DNA of 64,000 nucleotides, taken from positions 312,001 through 376,000 of the forward strand of contig CAJNDS010002530.1 of the NCBI GenBank assembly GCA_905221605.1, given 5' to 3'. The DNA is from Symbiodinium natans. Its lineage: Eukaryota; Sar; Dinophyceae; Suessiales; Symbiodiniaceae. Positions 1 through 11,399 of this stretch are shown here, in pieces; positions within the stretch are counted from its first letter, which is position 1, and every line of letters begins with the position of its first letter. A program made the position numbers and the translations under genes. The notes beneath the pieces were generated by a model. That model searched no databases. It was not told the origin of the DNA and saw nothing but the letters and a program-made list of their open reading frames with translations.

Positions 1-118
1 AACTCAAACTCCAGACATCAAGCGTCTATGTTTTGATCCGTCCGCTGATACGGTCGAAAGATGATGAATCCTCAGAAGGGTGGAAGGCCCCACTCTTCTG
101 GACAGAAGTCCTTGTGCT

Positions 119-975
119 TCACAGCTGTGCCACGGTGTCAAGGTCAACTCTGTGCATCACGCCGTCCTCTAAGGACAGTAGCTCGCAGTGGGCTTGTCCA
201 CATAAGTCGCGACTCAGGTTAATGTCGGGAACATGGCAGACCTCACAGCTGTTTGGCACTGAATCTGTTAAAAAGTTGAGAGCAGCTCCGTTGAGGAGCT
301 GGCTTGCATCCCTGCAGCGAGGCCAGCTTCTACACCACTTGGAGCATCCTCCAAGGCCCATGAAGAACTGCACATTCGACATCCCTGAACACAGACGTCC
401 CCAAGCCGTCCCCTTAAAAACACATTCCAAACCAGTTGGAACCTCGAAGACCAGGATCCGATCCGCTGCTGGGGCTCCATCGAACAAGCTGGCAGCATGG
501 CAGAATATTTGCGGATCGGGCTTGGATTTGCTCACCTGCCACGAGCACATGTTTAGATCATTTAGATCTGCTTCAGAGTCCAGCAGTCCAGCAGTTCAGT
601 TGTCAACTGAGTCAACCCCTGTCTCGCCTGGTCCCCTGTTACAACATGATGCATCAAACCGAAAAGGTCTCGATGCAGAGATGTCTTCAGGTCAAAGTGC
701 CGACGATGGGAGGATGTTGCCACTGCCATCGGCACTCCGTTCCTGCAAAACTGTCAGGCTCGAACGTAGAGACGTTTGGCGGGACTCTGGGGCCTGTGAA
801 GGTGTCGCAGGAGACGCTCAACTCCAGGTAGCAGGGCTGCTTTTGCAAAGAGAACCTCCAGCCTGGCGCCCCACATTTTGCAATGCTGCCATCGCTCAAA
901 GTCATTGAAAATTTCATTGGCCAACCTCTTCTCTCTTTCGGCCAGAAAATCTTCAGCCGAGATGTCGGTCAGCTC
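119..975 (-). CDS. HAD-superfamily phosphatase, C-terminal six exons (pseudouridine-5'-phosphatase-like)
   Basis: Six exons read on the minus strand: 975-922, 855-794, 742-628, 535-443, 348-304 and 241-119 (TGA). All phases agree and give 163 residues. In order they carry the cap-domain stretch ALLPGVERLL, motif II NGVPMAVATSS (the Thr/Ser that follows the second beta strand), FDLKTSLHRDLF, VVTGDQ, motif III lysine in SKSKPDPQIF, and motif IV LVFE|DAPSGVEAGLAAGMQ split by an intron, then VPDINLSRDL. This order and spacing match the HDHD1/pseudouridine-5'-phosphatase family (about 230 residues), which dephosphorylates small phosphosugars in the cytosol with a Mg-aspartate mechanism; the substrate here is inferred only. 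Introns are 51-94 nt; four of five donors are GC and one is GT. The first 65 or so residues are missing here; matching exons lie at 4756-5051. Confidence 0.82.
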
Positions 976-989
976 CTGACGCTACATTC

Positions 990-2200
990 GCTATATTGAC
1001 ATCAATGCAATTAGCCCACAGGCCCATACTCAACACACAGCTACCACAATGACCACAAACTACAAAAGGCTGGGATCGGCTCCAACTCATCAATGCAGAT
1101 CTGGCAGGCATCCAGTGCCTGACAACCACACAATGACACATCTTTTGCGTGTAACGTGTCGCCAAGAAGATGTATCTCAAGACACGCACAGCTCACGGCA
1201 CAAGGCGTTCCGCCCTTTTACATGGCGTAGGCTTGCCCTTCAAGGGCTCGGCATGGAGTCAGACTGGTTGGCTGCCTCAACTGCATCTGCCTTGTGCCTT
1301 AAGCTTTTTCAAAAGCACTCCATCTGTCCGAGTCAATCCCTTGCAACATCTGAGGCACCATGCCTGAAATTATCTTTTCCATGTCTGTACTTCGGGCAGC
1401 TGCCGCCGTGTATGAAAACTTGGAAAACGTCCTGGCATCTCGGTCAGCCGACCGAAGGTCTTCGCTGACGAGCTTCACAACAAAAGGCCCGGCGGTAGCA
1501 CCCGGTTCAGGATTGTTGCTCACGAAGGCAAACCAAGCGACACGAACTTGACCACCCTGCGCAGGCAACAAGCTACTTTATTCACCGTTGCACATTCATG
1601 TGCATTCATGCAACCTATTGAATCTTGGAACAATCATGACACATCTTGCCACACAGACAGTATCGTGCCTTCGACACAAGTACTAAGTACTTCGGCTGCA
1701 GGATCCGAGGTGGGACTTTGTGCTGCATCACAAAGTCGAAGCCAGGACTAGCACTGATGAAGTACATGATTCGATCCACCACGGCCCACTGCGACGTCAT
1801 TCCAAGGTCGATGGCCCCAGGGATGCGGCCGAGCTCTTGCTGCAACCACCTAGCGAAAAACTTGTGCCATGGCATAGGCCAAAGCGACACCCCTACTGCC
1901 TTTGTCATTCTTGGGGCAGCGCCACTTCAATTTCTGGTAGCACACCTGGCAAGCTAGAGCAGCTAGAGCTTCTTCTGAACATCACGAGCAGACCGTGAAA
2001 GGTGTCGTTGTCTCCGCCTTTTCGGCAGCTCCATCTCCAGACTCGGGGCTCATGCCCGGAGGGAAGTCAATTGGCAGGAAACGGCCGGCTTGTCGCTCCT
2101 CCACTGTGAAGACCCAAAGGTCCTCAGCCACACACCCTGCACCCTCCCAAATGCGAAACACACAGCTTCGCGCTTTGAGGTTTTCCTACTTTCGGAAGCC
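990..2200 (-). CDS. Unidentified Cys-rich exon-like stretches inside the HAD interval
   Basis: Several short open stretches on the minus strand read like protein but I do not recognise the family. Near 2160-2000 is a stretch containing VAEDLWVFTVEERQAGRFLP. Near 1950-1890 is CYQKLKWRCPKNDKG. Near 1880-1720 is a stretch containing LGMTSQWAVVDRIMYF, near 1670-1615 CLCGKMCHDCSK, near 1560-1310 VAWFAFVSNNPEPG, and near 1110-1050 ACQICIDELEPIP. The CxxC pairs suggest a RING- or treble-clef-like zinc domain. They lie between the two parts of the phosphatase and on the same strand, so they may be a separate gene that interrupts it. Exon borders are not established. Confidence 0.3.
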
Positions 2201-2502
2201 ACGAACCCGAATGCGACATCTCTTCTTTCCAGACTTTAGGCCACTCAGAGACTCTGTGGGGCCACTGTGGGGATACCCTGCGGCAAGTGAGGGACTCTGT
2301 AGGGACACTTTGGGGTTGGGCACTCCAGAAAAGTCTCTGGGGATATTTGGGGTGATGCTACGCGGACGAGAGTCTGGCCAGCAAGTTCCTGGCGTTTTGG
2401 CGAGGAGCAGATGCTGCGGTGGAGTCGTTACTACTCTGAAGGAAGCCAAGACTTTTCATGAAGAGCATGGGCGACATTCAACAAGTGGAAGTTGCTAGCT
2501 CA

Positions 2503-2545
2503 ACGAGGAGGGAGAGAGAAAGTGAGAGAGAGAGAGAGAGAGCGA
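2503..2545. repeat. (GA)n microsatellite
   Basis: An imperfect GA dinucleotide run. It marks the start of a low-complexity, apparently non-coding stretch up to about 3300. Confidence 0.85.
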
Positions 2546-2569
2546 TGCTCGCTCTTTGGAGGAGTCGGA

Positions 2570-2840
2570 GAGTCTCTGGAGTTCCAACGTCATAGTATCC
2601 CCACGAAACGCCCTGGAGTGCCCAACCCCCCAAACTATTCCCAAGTATCAGAGAATCCCAGAGTATCCCCAGAGAGTCCCTGGAGTGTACGATCCAGAGT
2701 ATCCAGAATCGCTGGAGTGCCCAGCCCTAGAGTATCAGAGAGTGACTGGAGTGCCCAACCTCAGAGCATCACCAGAGAATCCTGGAGCGCCCAACCCCAA
2801 AGGATCCCGACAAAATCCCACACTGTCCCTGAGTGCCCAT
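2570..2840. repeat. Degenerate minisatellite, GGAGTGCCCAACC / AGAGTATCC motif
   Basis: Variants of the words TGGAGTGCCCAACC and CAGAGTATCC alternate at roughly 25-50 bp intervals. A related spacing is faintly visible on the other side of the GA tract (about 2225-2345, GACTCTGTGGGG-type words). No coding reading frame is favoured. Confidence 0.6.
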
Positions 2841-3057
2841 CCCAGAGGGAGCTGGCAAATTCCTTGCCTGCAGGGTGGGACGTGAACCATCGAATAGTAG
2901 GGCCTTGAGGAGACGAACCCCCGAAGAGTCCCCGCGCACCCTGTTTGCCCCGATCCCGCGTCCTCTGCAACCCGTACATCCCGCGATTGGCTGAGTTTAG
3001 CCTTGCCAGAGTGCCACCTGCGCCCCTTCCTTACTCCTTTCCAGCTATCACCCCTTA

Positions 3058-3206
3058 TCTTCTTCTTCTTCTTCTTCTTCTTCTTCTTCTTCTTCTTCTT
3101 CTTCTTCTTCTTCTTCTTCTTCTTCTTCTTCTTCTTCTTCTTCTTCTTCTTCTTCTTCTTCTTCTTCTGCTTCTGCTTCTGCTTCTTCTGCTTCTTCTGC
3201 TTCTTG
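3058..3206. repeat. (CTT)n microsatellite, about 150 bp
   Basis: A nearly pure TTC/CTT trinucleotide run that decays into TTCTGC units at its right end. The poly-Leu, poly-Phe and poly-Arg reading frames across it are artefacts of the repeat. Confidence 0.97.
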
Positions 3207-3209
3207 AAG

Positions 3210-4755
3210 GAGTGCTAACGGACCCCTCCGCGCACCTTGTCACTCTCTCTCTCTCTCCCTCCTCTCCTCTCTGTCTCTCCTGCCAACAAGTTATTGTGGG
3301 CCAATATGGGCAAGTTTTTGGCTCCTCCCGCACCCCGCCCACCACCGACTCATCAGCATACATCCTTCCCCACGAAGCATGACAAGTGCTGACGGTTGGC
3401 TACGAGGGTGGCGCACCCCAGGTGTCGTCACCTTTGCTGTGTCAAACACAAAACGAATCTCCAAAAGCCAGGACAGATACAAGCATGGCGCACCCCGGGT
3501 GCCTCATCCTCGGAGCCGTCTGTACTTTTGGAAACCAAGAAGTGACGACAGATACGAGGATGGCACAGGGGTGCCGTTCACGCTGAGCGAAGCTCCAAAA
3601 TGACAACGGCGCACTTCATCAATTGCGGACACTTCGTGAATGTCTCGCGAATGCCCCACGGACGCAAAAACGAACCATGCCGGGCCCCCGGACCCCTGAT
3701 AACCCAACCTTTAACCTGGGAACCCTTCTGCTGCTTCGCATTCGGGAACAAAGGAGCTTCACGAAAAACGGTTGCATTTGTGGTCAGCTTGTCAAGGCTT
3801 CCGCCAAGCTACCATAGCTGACCGAATGATGACTGTTCTGCACAAGCCAAATCAAGCCAGGCACCCTCTTTGTTGCAACAATTCGGCAGAAGTCCCTCCG
3901 CCGTTCCGACATGGACTGTGCGTTTGCAGGGTCCTGCAGAGGCCGCAGCATCATGGCGCACCGATGCCAACACTAGCGAGAGGCAACTCAACATGGCAAA
4001 GTGCAAGACTCAGCAAAAACATGTCTTGTCACTTCCACGTCTGCTGCCTCATGTTCAAAGCTTCCTCGAGGTTTCAATCTGCCCGGCAGTGACCTGCTTG
4101 GACATCAGCGCTTCTGTAAAACTTACAGCGAAGGCTTCTCCGCGCCTCCTAGCATAAAGAGCTACAGCAAGCAGAAGTGGCACAAGAAGAACAAGTCCAG
4201 CAACCTGTCAGCATCTCATGCTGACAGCAGAAACACGGACTTTGTCTTTACGCGTCAAAAAAATCATGGGATGAAAACGGACCTGATGGTACTCCATGCT
4301 GGGAAGGCCATAGCTTTCCATGGCTCGTGTCCTCAACAGACAGCATCAAGCACATTCTGCATGTGTCCCGTCCTCTTCTTGTACCACAGTGGCCTGGGAC
4401 CTGCCCCAGCGCCAGGGCAATCTCCGAGGACTTCAGCTCAATGAATCATTGAGCTCATGTGGGAGTTGCATTGCAGTTGATTTGCTGTAGCTTTTGCCTA
4501 TAAAGCATGACTGTCAAATCAGGCCACTCGCACAAAGGGCTTCGTACATCAAAACTTCTCCTGAAGACACCATTCAACGAGACGTCAAACCATCTAGTTG
4601 GGATGTTGCTGCAACTCTAGCAACTCTACTCTACTCTGCTTTCTGTGCGATGGGCCAAAAGCTGCGTGAGCGACTCCCAAGGACTGACTGGAAAACATCA
4701 CATCGGACTCTGTTGTTTGAGACATGCCACAGCACTCGAGTATGTTGCGGGCAGC
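3210..4755. other. Intron-like or intergenic sequence
   Basis: I see no recognisable domain here on either strand. There is a short direct repeat around 3405-3560 built on GATACnAGnATGGCnCA and GCGCACCCC words. If the phosphatase is one gene, this is part of its long intron. Confidence 0.4.
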
Positions 4756-5051
4756 CTTCTTGCCCATCATTTTCGCCTTTAAGTCCCACGTGAACTTCCT
4801 GCATAAGCATGCAGAAGCCGGCATGAAGGAGCACGAGACCACGAGTACAATGCCTACAGGGCCTACAACGTGCTGCTTCTGAATTTGCAAATTGCACCTG
4901 TTCCACCGGTCCAGGATCTCTTGCTGAGCCACACTGTAGGAGCCTTTGGCAATGTGCATTCTCAATGTTCGAACTGAAGCTGCGGCGACAGGTGCTGGCT
5001 TTCTGTGTCCAAGAGCAAGCCATCCATGTCGAAGATGACGTGACTCACAGC
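4756..5051 (-). CDS. HAD-superfamily phosphatase, N-terminal exons
   Basis: Three exons with agreeing phases: 5051-5000, 4943-4898 and 4798-4756 (last boundary less sure). Exon one encodes SHVIFDMDGLLLDTE, the DxD catalytic motif with nucleophile and acid/base aspartates. The next encodes YSVAQQEILDRW and the third KFTWDLKAKMMGKK, both typical of the cap region of HDHD1-like phosphatases. These are exactly the parts missing from the exons at 119-975. It is either one gene with an intron of about 3.8 kb, or the remains of two copies. One further small exon (the stretch after MMGKK) should lie in between and I did not find it. Donors are GC, GT and GC. No initiator Met was located; at least one short upstream exon is expected. 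Confidence 0.75.
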
Positions 5052-5059
5052 CTGCGAGT

Positions 5060-6900
5060 ACAAAACTGCAAGCACCACCGGCCGGCAAAGACAAATCCTG
5101 GCAGTGCAATGTGCAACATGAGGCCCGCGCTGGAGCTTGCACCCGTGCGAGCAGCATGCGTAAAGGCTTCAGAGGCAGACCCTGCACGGAGTCCATCGTT
5201 CCCTGGCAAAGGCCGCATTTTCAAGCATTTGCAGGCTCCCAAAGGCTACGACAAGTGTGCTGCTGCCATCGCTGCCTCTACCCGAGCCAGGAATGGTTGA
5301 AGCAGCTCATCTTCAACCTGGGATGAAATTTAATTTGGAAAGTAACTACCAGATGCCCGTCACAGCTTGGACTGTCATGAGTACAGTGCCACTACTCCAC
5401 CAGCGCAGGTGAACAGATCACCCTTCTTGATCAACCGATCAATCACCTTGGGATTTTGAGTGAAAAGGGTGACAACGAGGCTCGGCGGCTGACACACTGA
5501 CACCCACACACTACGGTCGTGCCTCATCTGGAACATGGTTGAAGCATGCCTTCGATGAGTTTATTGACGATGCACGCCTGTCAAAGAGGACCGGCACGTC
5601 AATAGTCAAGCCACAGAGGGGAAGTCAAGCCACATCACGTCATCACGGCTTTGCATCTTCTAACTTCAATTGTTTGTATTCCTTTGGCCCAGGCATCCCA
5701 GGCCTAGAAGTTGCTGCGTTCAGGACAACCATTCCATTGATGAAGCTGGCGTGCTTGCCCTGCCTGAGTCCCAAACACAGACCACCACAGACACCAGCAT
5801 GCCGGCATTGCAGCACTGCTGCCGTGGAACCTGTAGGACTCCCAGAACTGCCGCGCCTGGTCAAGTGGCAAGTTGGCAAGTTCGCTTCCAAACAAAGCTT
5901 CCAAATTGATGCGATGCTATTGCTATTCCCTTCCCTCGTGCTCGACATGGTGCTCTACTTGGTGCTCTACACTTGATATACACTTGATGCTCTGCGTGTG
6001 TTTGCAGCCAGCGCATCAAGGCCCACCTCGGCTTCCGTCTCTGGCTTCTCTCTGATCTGTCCATCACAACTGACCACCTCAAGTCCGCTTCGGCATGTCG
6101 TTCAAAATGATTCCGACACAGCAAGAAGCAGTCAACAGCGATTCGCCTGGTCCATGCACACCAGTAGCACATCTCTGCCAATGACTTTCGGAGCGAGGGC
6201 ATCCGCCTGGCACGTGCCGCTCTTGACAACCTGCAACAACCTCAACAAACCTCATCATTCGCTCTCACTGGTAAATGCCTTCGCCCTGGCAATGGCCATG
6301 CACATCTCCTCCGGCCTGTCAGCTCGAATGGCCTGCAGCCACTGGCTTCAATAGTACCACAATGTACCACATGTGCTCCCAAAGCACAGCAAGTCTGGGC
6401 AGAGGCCTTCTCATCGACATCGGGAACAAGATACTCCGAGCCACACTCCGGAAAGTGCTGCCTCTAGATCTCGCAGATGTTCCTCTCTCCAAACGTGAGC
6501 TGTGCTGAAGGCTGTACTGTGGAATGCCAACTCAGCTGGGTCCACGCGAAAATCGCTCTCCGCCACTTGCTCGAAGACCCGAGAAGAACCGTAGGATTGC
6601 TCTTTTTGGGCCGCTTCCTCGGCGACGAAGACAACCAGAAAACTAGAAGTAAACGAAGAAAAGTAAACACAGAAAACCGGAATGCGGAATGCATGCCGAG
6701 GATCTGTGCAGCTTCGCCAGTCTCCACCATGGCAGAACCGTCAGTGCTTGCAAGAGCAAGATTTGTGTAAGTTTTTCGCTTGATGTTCATCGATCCGCAT
6801 CAGCTTTTGTTTTTTGCCACTTGTGAGCATGAAGCTCCTACGCTGCTGGGCGCATGCGACGGTAACAATATTGCCATGACTGCGAGCAATCGACAAAAAG
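5060..6900. other. Unassigned; possible minus-strand exon fragments
   Basis: Short protein-like pieces are visible on the minus strand, for instance LPLDQARQFWESYRFHG (about 5870-5820) and VVMDRSERSQRRKPRW (about 6070-6010). I could not chain them with consistent splice phases. No known domain was recognised. Confidence 0.25.
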
Positions 6901-6916
6901 CGACACCACGACATGC

Positions 6917-6988
6917 CTTCTCGAACTCCTCCCGTGTGATGGTGCCGCTGCCATCAGTGTCGAGTCTGCTGAACAGGTCAGTGCTGGC
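6917..6988 (-). CDS. EF-hand exon, copy 1
   Basis: A 72-nt, phase-0 exon that encodes one EF-hand: helix residues DLFSRL, then the canonical 12-residue loop D-T-D-G-S-G-T-I-T-R-E-E, then FEK. Ca2+ ligands at loop positions 1, 3, 5, 7 and 12 are all present. It is bounded by an AG acceptor (GGATCAG before the exon on the minus strand) and a GCATGT donor. This copy differs from the other two at several positions, including Glu-Lys instead of Ala-Lys at the end, and lies just outside the near-perfect 1270-bp repeat. Confidence 0.75.
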
Positions 6989-8145
6989 CTGATCCAGCAC
7001 AGAAGGTTTAGTGCCCGAACTGGTAGGACAAATGAAGGGCAGTAACATGCGGCAATGGGCTGCGGCTGTGTACATGTGCCCCAATCGTACAGTCACTTGC
7101 AGCTTTGAGCGCCACAGCTCGTACAAACATGAGATGGCTCTCCGGCCTGCATGGGTCCTCCTTGCCTCGGCAACACTGTGATACATGGAAACGGATTCTG
7201 ACACATTGGGATCTTGATGCCGGTAGTCAGCCGAGTCAGCAGCACCGTGGCAAAGGGATTTCCTTGCTGGGAGAAGCTACCTGTATGCGGCGAGGCTCGA
7301 CAGTTCGCCAGTATGACAGGAGCTTGCGAGCTTGCGGTCACAGCCTGTCCCCTGGAGCACCGCGGTGCTTGGTGCCCTGCCATGCGGCAGCACTTAGCAC
7401 TTGAAATACGAAGCAAAGGTATGCACAAGCGAATACATGCAGACGTTACATGGGTGGAGTCGAGGCACCAGCCTTGGCCACTGTGCTTCTGCATGATACG
7501 AGGTTCCGTCATGTTCTCTCTAGTTAGGTCACAGAACCTGAGGGTCCGGCAGGAGCACGACCGCTGCCAACGCTAGCAGCCGATCCCTGGCCACGGTAGT
7601 GCAGCAGAATACAAAAACGTCGGCAGTCAGCAGCCCGTGCCAGGGTGACGAAGGTGACTGATGGGTAGGCAGCGCTTCCCTGTGCGTATGTCTGGACCGA
7701 CTGCGATGGCACTGCAGGCGCCGCCATTGAAGCCTCACGTGATCTGCACTCCGAGCATCTTTCGGCAAGTGACGGTCTCAATCACATCCATGGGGCATAG
7801 AGTGCCGAAGCATTGGTCATGCTCGGTAGAGGTGCCCCAGGGACTTGCATCGAGCCAGTCTGGACCTCGACATCTTCCCCAGCAGATTGCACCTTGCAAC
7901 TCGCTCTTGGGTGCCGCACGAAGCCCGGCGCCCCGGTACCAGGTGCCACGGTGCCTGTCGGCACGGTGCCTGGTGCCATGGAGCCGATCGACGCCTCATC
8001 CCAGCAAGGTGATGTTCACCTACAAACCTCCGACCTTGGCCGCTTGCCCCGACCAAGGGCCAAGCATACATTCCGCGACCGCCGGATCCCGCTAACTGCG
8101 GAGAACAGGGTCACTCGACTACAAAATCGAGCAATGACGACATGC

Positions 8146-8217
8146 CTTGGCGAACTCCTCCCGAGTGATGGTGCCGCTGCCATCAGTGTCGAGTCTGCTG
8201 AACAGGTCACTGCCGGC
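8146..8217 (-). CDS. EF-hand exon, copy 2
   Basis: A 72-nt, phase-0 exon encoding a canonical Ca2+-binding EF-hand loop (DTDGSGTITREE) followed by FAK. It has an AG acceptor with a T-rich tract (CTTCTGGTTTTGGATCAG on the minus strand) and a GCATGT donor. It sits inside the 1270-bp tandem repeat, so it is a duplicate of the exon at 9416-9487. An added exon would extend the protein by 24 residues without shifting the frame. Confidence 0.78.
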
Positions 8218-9415
8218 CTGATCCAAAACCAGAAGGTTTAGTGCCCACAACATGACGTACTGGTAGGACAATGAAGGGCAGTAACATTCAGCAATGGGCT
8301 GCTTGATGGCACCATAACGGTAGGGCCGGGTAGGGCTGTGTACATGTGCCCCAATCGTACAGTCACTTGCAGCTTTGAGCGCCACAGCTCGTACAAACAT
8401 GAGATGGCTCTCCGGCCTGCATGGGTCCTCCTTGCCTCGGCAACACTGTGATACATGGAAACGGATTCTGACACATTGGGATCTTGATGCCGGTAGTCAG
8501 CCGAGTCAGCAGCACCGTGGCAAAGGGATTTCCTTGCTGGGAGAAGCTACCTGTATGCGGCGAGGCTCGACAGTTCGCCAGTATGACAGGAGCTTGCGAG
8601 CTTGCGGTCACAGCCTGTCCCCTGGAGCACCGCGGTGCTTGGTGCCCTGCCATGCGGCAGCACTTAGCACTTGAAATACGAAGCAAAGGTATGCACAAGC
8701 GAATACATGCAGACGTTACATGGGTGGAGTCGAGGCACCAGCCTTGGCCACTGTGCTTCTGCATGATACGAGGTTCCGTCATATTCTCTCTAGTTAGGTC
8801 ACAGAACCTGAGGGTCCAGCAGGAGCACGACCGCTGCCAACGCTAGCAGCCGATCCCTGGCCACGGTAGTGCAGCAGAATACAAAAACGTCGGCAGTCAG
8901 CAGCCCGTGCCAGGGTGACGAAGGTGACTGATGGGTAGGCAGCGCTTCCCTGTGCGTATGTCTGGACCGACTGCGATGGCACTGCAGGCGCCGCCATTGA
9001 AGCCTCATGTGATCTGCACTCCGAGCATCTTTCGGCAAGTGACGGTCTCAATCACATCCATGGGGCATAGAGTGCCGAAGCATTGGTCATGCTCGGTAGA
9101 GGTGCCCCAGGGATTTGCATCGAGCCAGTCTGGACCTCGACATCTTCCCCAGCAGATTGCACCTTGCAACTCACTCTTGGGTGCCGCACGAAGCCCGGCG
9201 CCCCGGTACCAGGTGCCACGGTGCCTGTCGGCACGGTGCCTGGTGCCATGGAGCCGATCGACGCCTCATCCCAGCAAGGTGATGTTCACCTACAAACCTC
9301 CGACCTTGGCCGCTTGCCCCGACCAAGGGCCAAGCATACATTCCGCGACCGCCGGATCCCGCTAACTGCGGAGAACAGGGTCACTCGACTACAAAATCGA
9401 GCAATGACGACATGC

Positions 9416-9487
9416 CTTGGCGAACTCCTCCCGAGTGATGGTGCCGCTGCCATCAGTGTCGAGTCTGCTGAACAGGTCACTGCCGGC
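9416..9487 (-). CDS. EF-hand exon, copy 3
   Basis: I see no difference between this exon and copy 2. On the minus strand this is the most upstream of the three EF-hand exons, so in a mature mRNA it would come first. Upstream of it on the same strand are arrayed Pro/Gly exons (10.1-10.9 kb) and a collagen-like exon, which may belong to the same gene. Confidence 0.78.
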
Positions 9488-10122
9488 CTGATCCAAAACC
9501 AGAAGGTTTAGTGCCCACAACATGACGTACTGGTAGGACAATGAAGGGCAGTAACATTCAGCAATGGGCTGCTTGATGGCACCATAACGGTAGGGCCGGG
9601 TAGGGCTGTGTACATGTGCCCCAATCGTACAGTCACTTGCAGCTTTGAGCGCCACAGCTCGTACAAACATGAGATGGCTCTCCGGCCTGCATGGGTCCTC
9701 CTTGCCTCGGCAACACTGTGATACATGGAAACGGATTCTGACACATTGGGATCTTGATGCCGGTAGTCAGCCGAGTCAGCAGCACCGTGGCAAAGGGATT
9801 TCCTTGCTGGGAGAAGCTACCTGTATGCGGCGAGGCTCGACAGTTCGCCAGTATGACAGGAGCTTGCGAGCTTGCGGTCACAGCCTGTCCCCTGGAGCAC
9901 TGCGGTGCCGGTCGGCATGCTGCCAGGTGGAGCCCCAGGTCCCATGGAGCCGATCGAGGTCTCGGGCGCAGGAAAGAGGTACACAGTGCACAACACCGTA
10001 TCAGCGTATACACACAAGAGGGCCCCGGCATACATGCGACTTCCCATGCTCGGTGCCTGGCATAAGCTGTCAATGCTCGTTAGGCATCCTAAGCCTCCTT
10101 ATAGCCAGCACAATTAAGCAGC

Positions 10123-10870
10123 CGGAGGCACAACCATGGGTGCTCCGCCTGAACCACCCGGTACCATGCCGGGTGCCTAGTGTTGGCAAGATGCAACTGG
10201 GCTGAGGCCTCCTTGCAGCAAACCCCCAGTAAAAAGCCGGAGGCACCACCATGGGTTGCAAAGGAGAGCCTGGACTGCCTGAACCACCGGGTCCGGGTAT
10301 CGCGCCGGGCGCCTGGCAAACGCAATCAAAACTCCCTAAGCCTTAGCTAAGGCCCCAATTCAGAAGAGGCACGACCTGCTGAACCCCGTAAAGAAGACGG
10401 AGGCACGACCATACGCTGCGAAGGGGAGCCTGAACCCCCCGGTATCGTGCTGGGCGCCTGGCATACGCAACCAATGTTCAATCCTCCTTATCTCAAACCT
10501 CATTAAAACGCCGGAGGCACGACCATGGGTTGCAAAGGAGAGCCTGGACCGCCTGAACCACCGCTGGGCGCCTGGCATAAGCAATCAATGCGGTCTAGGC
10601 CTGAAGCCTCCGAACCCCTTCATTTTCCAGATTCGTTGGGGCTTAGTCCTCGTCACAGCCCCGTTAAGAAGCCGGAGGCACGACCATGGGCGGCAAAGAA
10701 GCGCCTGAACCGCCTGAGCCACCCGGTACTGTGCCGGGTGCCTGGTGTTGGCAAGATGCGCTTGGGTTAACGCCTGCGAACCGCAAACCTCGAAAAAAAG
10801 CCGGAGGCACGACCATGGGTGGCAGAGGAGAGCCTGAACCGCCTGAACCACCGGGAATAGCGCTGGGCGC
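10123..10870 (-). CDS. Tandem array of Pro/Gly-rich exons
   Basis: Six homologous phase-0 exons in a row on the minus strand: 10870-10802 (69 nt), 10741-10673 (69), 10571-10512 (60), 10457-10398 (60), 10312-10238 (75) and 10176-10123 (54). Each encodes a variant of APGTVPGGSGGSG-LPPMVVPP. Each begins after an AG acceptor, and nearly all end before a GC donor (CCG|GC). A seventh, partial unit lies near 10931-10975. All lengths are multiples of three, so gain or loss of units keeps the frame. The peptides look like flexible linker. They may join the upstream collagen-like exon to the downstream EF-hands in one protein, but that linkage is inferred. Confidence 0.6.
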
Positions 10871-11109
10871 CTGGCACAAGCAATCAATGCTCTCTAGGCC
10901 TTATATAGGTCTGTTTAAAAACGAAATAAGAAGCCACAGGCACGACCATACGCTGTGAAGGAGAACCCCCCGGTATCACGTTGGTTTGGAAAGTCTGTGA
11001 GGAAGGCGGCGAGGGTGCAGGTATGGATACCTGGCACAAGCCAATAGTTGCTGGAGCTTTCAACACTGTGAGTGTGTTCAATGATTTGAGCTGTTCAGCT
11101 AAACAGCTA

Positions 11110-11185
11110 AACATGCCAGCGCCCGCGTTTGAAGAAGGGTACATTGCTGGCGGTGTGGCGGCACCAACACCGCCTGGAGGCACCT
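11110..11185 (-). CDS. Pro/Gly/Ala-rich exon
   Basis: On the minus strand, after an AAG acceptor at about 11185, an open stretch encodes VPPGGVGAATPPAMYPSSN. It resembles the arrayed exons just downstream and probably belongs to the same gene. The 3' border is uncertain. Confidence 0.4.
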
Positions 11186-11399
11186 TATCTTCTGTACCGT
11201 GCATGCAAAACCTGTCACCGTCCGTCTACTCGTCAAGACTGCAGAAACACGGTGCTTTCACAACGGATGCCAGGCCTGGGAAGGAAAGCTCGCTCCCTGC
11301 ACAGGTGCCGTCCGCGAAGGTCCCGTGCCAGCCTCAAAATGCTTCTGGAGGGATGTTACCGCCACTCTGCTCTTCGCGGCTCTTTCGAAAATCGCCTTA

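Larger units (their letters stand above)
7071..9904. repeat. 1270-bp tandem repeat, about 2.2 copies
   Basis: The sequence from about 7071 recurs exactly 1270 bp on (about 8341) and again at about 9611. Similarity ends near 9905, where the third copy stops. Only scattered single-base differences separate the copies, so the duplication is recent. Each full unit contains an EF-hand exon and a Pro/Gly-rich stretch (APGTVPTGTVAPGTGAP, minus strand, about 7985-7920 and 9255-9190). Left of 7071 a more diverged copy of the unit's end reaches to about 6900. Confidence 0.95.

Noticed and set aside
2503-3206. CRISPR-like or regulatory repeat array
   Set aside because: The repeats are simple-sequence runs and a degenerate minisatellite, without constant repeats separated by unique spacers.
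3003-3382. Long poly-Leu, poly-Phe and poly-Arg reading frames
   Set aside because: They are translations of the (CTT)n microsatellite in different frames; no flanking coding signal supports any of them.
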